Below the pieces are notes generated by a model. That model did not search any database, was not told the DNA's origin, and worked only from the letters and a program-made list of their open reading frames with translations. From Bog-375 sp049587755 (GTDB taxonomy: Bacteria > Acidobacteriota > Terriglobia > Bryobacterales > Bryobacteraceae): 64,000 nucleotides of DNA. The stretch spans positions 55,922 through 119,921 of the forward strand of contig JBAVEN010000014.1 of assembly GCA_049587755.1 (NCBI GenBank), given 5' to 3'. This document shows positions 61,302 to 64,000 of this stretch, one piece after another (the stretch's first letter is position 1; each line of letters starts with the position of its first letter). Position numbers and translations under genes: made by a program.

Positions 61302-61769
61302 ATGAGACACAGGGTTGCCGGATTCAAACTCAAGCGGCCGGTGGACAGCCGCAATTCGCTGTTGCGCAATCTCTGCACCAGCGTGATCGAGAGTGAGCGC
61401 GTGGTTACCACCGTGCCCAAGGCCAAGGCAGTCAGGCCGCTGGTCGAGAAAATGATCACGCTGGCCAAGCAGGACACGCTGCATTCCCGCCGCCAGGCCG
61501 CGATGGTGCTGCGCACTCCCGCCGCGGTGAAGAAGCTGTTCGATACGCTGGGCACGCGCTTCGGCCAGCGCAGCGGAGGCTACACGCGCATCACGCGCCT
61601 CGCAAACCGCAAGGGCGATGGCGCCGAGATCGCGATGATCGAGTTGGTAGGCTCCGAGTTGGTCAAGCGCGCCGCCGAGCGCGCCAAGCGCAAAGAAGAG
61701 CGCCTGAAAGCCCGCCAGTCCGGCCAGGAGACCGAAGAGGGCGAGGACAAAAAGGAAGAGAAGAAATAG
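61302..61769 (+). CDS. rplQ: Ribosomal protein L17 with charged C-terminal extension
   Basis: A 155-aa L17 (MRHRVAGFKLKRPVDSRNSLLRNLCTSVIESERVVTT, FGQRSGGYTRITRLANRKGDGAEIAMIELVG). The last 30 residues, with KRKEERLKARQSGQETEEGEDKKEEKK split between basic and acidic parts, extend the 120-aa norm. Tunnel-exit protein. Last gene of the superoperon; a terminator follows. Confidence 0.95.
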   Translation: MRHRVAGFKLKRPVDSRNSLLRNLCTSVIESERVVTTVPKAKAVRPLVEKMITLAKQDTLHSRRQAAMVLRTPAAVKKLFDTLGTRFGQRSGGYTRITRLANRKGDGAEIAMIELVGSELVKRAAERAKRKEERLKARQSGQETEEGEDKKEEKK

Positions 61770-61792
61770 CGCCGCCGGTTTTTTGCATGTGA

Positions 61793-61840
61793 AAGCCGCG
61801 GTCCGCGCCGGAACTTCGGAGCGGTCCGCGGCTTTTGTGT
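61793..61840 (+). terminator. Intrinsic terminator of the ribosomal superoperon
   Basis: AAGCCGCGGTCCGC pairs with GCGGTCCGCGGCTT around a 14-nt loop (one T-T mismatch), followed by TTTTGTGTGTTT. Located 24 bases past the rplQ stop, this is a good rho-independent terminator. Confidence 0.85.
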
Positions 61841-61979
61841 GTTTGGGAGGACGGAGCCATCGAGCTGAGGGGTCCGGCGGGGGGAGGCGCTTTCGGCTGC
61901 CAGCCCCTGTGCCGGAGTATTCCCCTGCTAACCATCCAGGGGCCAGCCGTTCACTCTGCGGCAGCTAACGTCCCGTCTG

Positions 61980-62020
61980 TCACTAAGTTCCTTCACTAAG
62001 TTTCTGTCACTAAGTTTCTA
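61980..62020 (+). repeat. Triple direct repeat TCACTAAGTT(T/C)CT
   Basis: Three adjacent units: 61980-61992, 61993-62006 and 62007-62020, each TCACTAAGTTYCT with 0-1 extra base. They stand about 50 bases before the small ORF at 62073. They may be an array for a DNA-binding protein or a simple slippage product. Nothing else is seen in 61841-61979. Confidence 0.7.
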
Positions 62021-62072
62021 GGCGGTTCATCATTTTGTTGTATGCTATGATGACAGCAAAGGAGGGGGCCCC

Positions 62073-62300
62073 ATGAACGCAGCCTGGAGATGCGAGAAAG
62101 ATCACCTCGTCTGCAGGTGGTCGGGAGTCGGGCAGCGCGCACCTTATAACCCGCCTTGGATGCAGGCGGCGGGGAACGTCAATCCGAGGGCTTCTGCGCC
62201 CGCGTTTCTCGACTTCACCCGCTTTAGTCCATTGGGTGGGGGCAGATGGTACGATCCAAATCGCTCCTATGGGAGCCCCGACTGCGTATCTCAGCGGTAA
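62073..62300 (+). CDS. Small hypothetical protein, 75 aa
   Basis: The ATG is preceded by a strong ribosome site AGGAGG (62060-62065, spacing 7). A TATGAT hexamer (62046-62051) could be a -10. The protein has RCEKDHLVCRWSGVGQRAPYNPPWMQ and FLDFTRFSPLGGGRWYDPN, Trp/Pro/Arg-rich, without signal peptide or membrane segment. From memory, similar small Trp-rich proteins (CRWSExGxRxxYNPxWMQ) occur in acidobacteria, but I cannot name a family. The ribosome site makes it the best-supported small gene in this stretch. Confidence 0.55.
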   Translation: MNAAWRCEKDHLVCRWSGVGQRAPYNPPWMQAAGNVNPRASAPAFLDFTRFSPLGGGRWYDPNRSYGSPDCVSQR

Positions 62301-62326
62301 CAACCAGCCCATTATTCAACGTATTT

Positions 62327-62596
62327 CTAATGTTCTGAGTTGGAAATTCGTTGGCAAAGTCTTTCGACCTTACCCAGGATGAGGGCAGCGTCCGCTGTCC
62401 ACACGAAAGGCTTGGGATTTCGATTTCGCTGGTCCAAATAAGCGAGCATAGCTTTCTCCAGTTCTCGGACCGCAGTGTGGCTTCCACGGCGCACGCAGCG
62501 CTCCGTGACTTCGGCAAATAGCCGCTCAACGAGATTCAGCCAACTCCCACTGGTAGGCGTGAAGTGGACATGATAACGGGGGTGACGCGCTAGGGA
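62327..62596 (-). pseudogene. IS630-family transposase, C-terminal remnant
   Basis: About 90 residues on the minus strand match the end of IS630 (DDE superfamily) transposases: LARHPRYHVHFTPTSGSWLN with the helper VERLFAEVTERCVRRGS, then LDQRNRNPKPFVWTADAAL. The final catalytic Glu of DDE lies in VERLFAE. The N-terminal HTH and the first two Asp are missing. The homology stops at about 62596, just before the inverted-repeat element at 62614. The open frame extends to 62809 but that part does not look like IS630. Not mobile on its own. Confidence 0.8.
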
Positions 62597-62613
62597 AAAC
62601 CGGGTCAGCCCGA

Positions 62614-62722
62614 GAGCCTGTCGGAGATAGAATTTCCACAACCATCGGTTGTGATGGGCTGACGCAGCGACCACGAGATGTTGGGGTCGAAATGGCCAAA
62701 AACCGTTCACTCCGACAGGCTC
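62614..62722. mobile_element. 109-bp MITE-like element with 13-bp inverted repeats
   Basis: GAGCCTGTCGGAG (62614-62626) and its exact complement CTCCGACAGGCTC (62710-62722) bound a 109-bp segment. Size, perfect ends and no coding capacity suit a miniature inverted-repeat element. No clear target duplication is visible. It lies 17 bases from where IS630 homology breaks off, so its arrival may have cut the transposase. Confidence 0.6.
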
Positions 62723-62911
62723 CTGAACCGAGCGATTTACAAAAACCGAAAAACCGTGGAGTGTAACCAATTTGCACTGATTCGTGGGTAATGGTGTAAT
62801 TTGGTCCACTGCGGTTTCCGGTTTGTCATGCTTCCGCCAAGATTAGTTCGTTGCTAACATGGTCGCGGTGGTCCGCGGGCAGGCGCGGCCCGCAGCGCGA
62901 GCAGACCACGG

Positions 62912-63262
62912 TTGGAGACTCACGTGTGGCTAAGACGTCTCAGTCAATTTAGGCAGTCCCGACTTAGGGAGTCCCGACGCTGTTCCTTTTGTCATAAGAA
63001 CGAGGATGCGGTGCGCTTGATCGCGTCACCTGCTGATTACTCCCCTCGCGCGTACATATGTAATGAATGCATCGCTCTTTGCAGCAGGGCTCTCGACACC
63101 ACCCGGGCAGTTTCCATCCGTGGCGGGTTGGCCGGCGAGTTTCTGTCGCTCGTTGACGAGTGGTCGGCGCGCGAAGCATGCGGTGGAGAATCGTCTGAAC
63201 TGCTGAAGGAAATGAAAGAAGCGATCGAGCGCTTGATCTCGCAGCAGCCGGGAGCGCGCTGA
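62912..63262 (+). CDS. Free-standing ClpX-type zinc-finger protein
   Basis: A 116-aa protein (TTG start, uncertain; GTG 62924 possible) with the C4 zinc finger of ClpX: CSFCHKNEDAVRLIAS and YICNECIALCSRAL (about 24-58), all four Cys present. The rest (about 65-116) is a short helical tail with ELLKEMKEAIERLI. There is no AAA+ ATPase domain, so it is not ClpX. In ClpX this finger dimerises and binds substrates or adaptors such as SspB. A free copy could compete or adapt. It stands alone in a region of mobile debris. Confidence 0.75.
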   Translation: METHVWLRRLSQFRQSRLRESRRCSFCHKNEDAVRLIASPADYSPRAYICNECIALCSRALDTTRAVSIRGGLAGEFLSLVDEWSAREACGGESSELLKEMKEAIERLISQQPGAR

Positions 63263-63303
63263 CGGGTCCGGGAGCCGGGGACGGGAAGTTACCGCCGCGC
63301 GGG

Positions 63304-63570
63304 CTACGCCGCCCGGACCTCTACCGTTTCCGCCACCGCGGTTGGCTCGAGTACGGTCTCGCCCCTCAGGCGCATTCCTTCGATATGGAACTTGACTGCT
63401 TCCGCGCTCAGGCGGCGCGTCTCCTCGATGGTGCCGCCGGTTGTAACGCACCGGCGCTCCGGGCGAACGTCCATGAGCGCGCCTCGTGACGCAATGGTGA
63501 GCGCGGTCATCGCCCTCCGGCCAACGCCGGAGAACTGAAGCCGATCGAAGCAGGCCGAATCCGCCCACAT
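63304..63570 (-). CDS. HicB-like antitoxin remnant
   Basis: An 88-aa frame whose second half matches HicB: CVTTGGTIEETRRLSAEAVK then FHIEGMRLRGETVLEPTAVA and a VEV end (compare GCITQGDTLEEA..EAIELHLEGL..G..IPEP). The first 40 residues do not give the normal HicB strands (KFTVVIE..DGGYVA), so the N-terminus is diverged or decayed. There is no hicA beside it. Either an orphan remnant or a solitary HicB-fold protein. Confidence 0.5.
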   Translation of the reverse strand: MWADSACFDRLQFSGVGRRAMTALTIASRGALMDVRPERRCVTTGGTIEETRRLSAEAVKFHIEGMRLRGETVLEPTAVAETVEVRAA

Positions 63571-63600
63571 GTTATACTTTCCTTTCAGCGCCCTTTCTTG

Positions 63601-63677
63601 GGGCCCGTAGCTCAGTTGGTTAGAGCGCTACCTTGACACGGTAGAGGTCTGGCGTTCGAGTCGCCACGGGCCCACCA
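63601..63677 (+). tRNA. tRNA-Val(GAC)
   Basis: Acceptor GGGCCCG pairs with CGGGCCC, followed by encoded ACCA. The anticodon stem CTACC/GGTAG holds the loop TTGACAC, giving anticodon GAC. The D-arm (AGCTCAGTTGGTTAGAGC) and T-arm (GGCGTTCGAGTCGCC) are normal; 77 nt. A TATACT hexamer (63573-63578) upstream could be its -10. Confidence 0.95.
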
Positions 63678-63996
63678 CCGTTTCGACCCTTGCCCCGGCT
63701 CCGTCTACCAGAAGTATTGCTTGACCACCTTCGGCGAACTGGGCGCGCCTGAGATCACTTTCACGTGCAGGACAAGCTGCAGGTTCTTCTTTTGCCACCC
63801 GGCTGGCGCCCCGCTGCGGCGGAACGAATGCCGAACGAATCCCAGTTAAAACTCTTCGGCCCCACCACAGATAGCAATCCAAACCCTCGGCTATCGCTTC
63901 CTCGGATGCGAACAGAAGCATCAACGTTCGTGGAAACCAATAAACGAGAAGCCCCGAGCAGATGAAGATAAAGACAGCCGACATCGCATTCAGCAT
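63628..63996 (-). CDS. Small membrane protein, possibly decayed or cut by the window edge
   Basis: The frame starts at 63996, four bases from the window end, with one clear membrane helix (about 3-30, MSAVFIFICSGLLVYWFPRTLMLLF) followed by EEAIAEGLDCYLWWGRRVLTGIRSAF, which resembles single-helix acidobacterial proteins. From about residue 58 the sequence loses character and runs antisense through the tRNA-Val, so the real end is unclear. It may be a longer gene starting outside the window, or a remnant. Confidence 0.4.
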   Translation of the reverse strand: MLNAMSAVFIFICSGLLVYWFPRTLMLLFASEEAIAEGLDCYLWWGRRVLTGIRSAFVPPQRGASRVAKEEPAACPARESDLRRAQFAEGGQAILLVDGAGARVETVVGPWRLERQTSTVSR

Positions 63997-64000
63997 ACGC

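Noticed and set aside
62073..62300. Treating the small ORF as part of the IS element
   Set aside because: It is on the opposite strand, has its own strong ribosome site and lies outside the transposase homology and the inverted repeats.

Overview
The window is GC-rich chromosomal DNA from a free-living bacterium, most likely an acidobacterium of the Solibacter/Bryobacter type. This is inferred from gene content, without any database search: a kinase-like/TolB-propeller fusion, a PadR regulator paired with an ADOP-type ABC permease (plus a second ADOP fragment), three ECF sigma/anti-sigma pairs, TPR-rich secreted proteins, a PEP-CTERM protein, a GH3 beta-glucosidase, and several zinc-ligand (C+) forms of ribosomal proteins (S4, S14, L24, L36).

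Layout. 1-11 kb is accessory. It holds a tRNA-Leu, a tandem pair of small secreted proteins that share an upstream block, a HAD phosphatase, a MerR regulator, a pseudokinase/propeller protein, an OmpA-type lipoprotein, a PEP-CTERM protein, a Pro/Ala-rich lipoprotein, and a PadR gene whose ABC permease partner is decayed. 11.1-14.6 kb (minus strand) is a tight operon: ECF sigma, a zinc-finger anti-sigma fused to HEAT-like repeats, a DUF4097-like beta-solenoid protein, and a double-PDZ secreted protein. 15-28.5 kb is mixed metabolism and housekeeping: citrate synthase, a second sigma/anti-sigma pair, rsmA, a malic enzyme-phosphotransacetylase fusion, a cyclophilin, two TPR proteins, miaA, an M28 peptidase and an ICMT-like membrane protein.

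28.6-35.5 kb (minus strand) is the most unusual part. It is a five-gene, mostly overlapping operon with four different alkaline-phosphatase-superfamily proteins (one cytoplasmic-looking, one with two N-terminal membrane helices, one lipoprotein, one polytopic with a TPR tail) plus a small ribbon-helix-helix-like protein. A third ECF sigma/anti-sigma pair is divergent from it. None of the four enzymes has the formylglycine cysteine of true sulfatases. The cluster looks like an envelope or lipid phospho- or sulfo-head-group system of unknown chemistry.

37-41 kb carries a GH3 glycosidase, a GYD-domain protein and a DMT-family exporter. 41.1-61.8 kb is a complete fused str-S10-spc-alpha superoperon (rpsL to rplQ, 35 genes, including secY, adk, map and infA) with a promoter in front and an intrinsic terminator at the end. 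Short palindromic repeats sit at several of its internal junctions. 61.9-64 kb is a decayed accessory tail: direct repeats, a small ORF with a strong ribosome site, an IS630 transposase remnant abutting a 109-bp inverted-repeat element, a free-standing ClpX-type zinc finger, a HicB-like remnant and a tRNA-Val.
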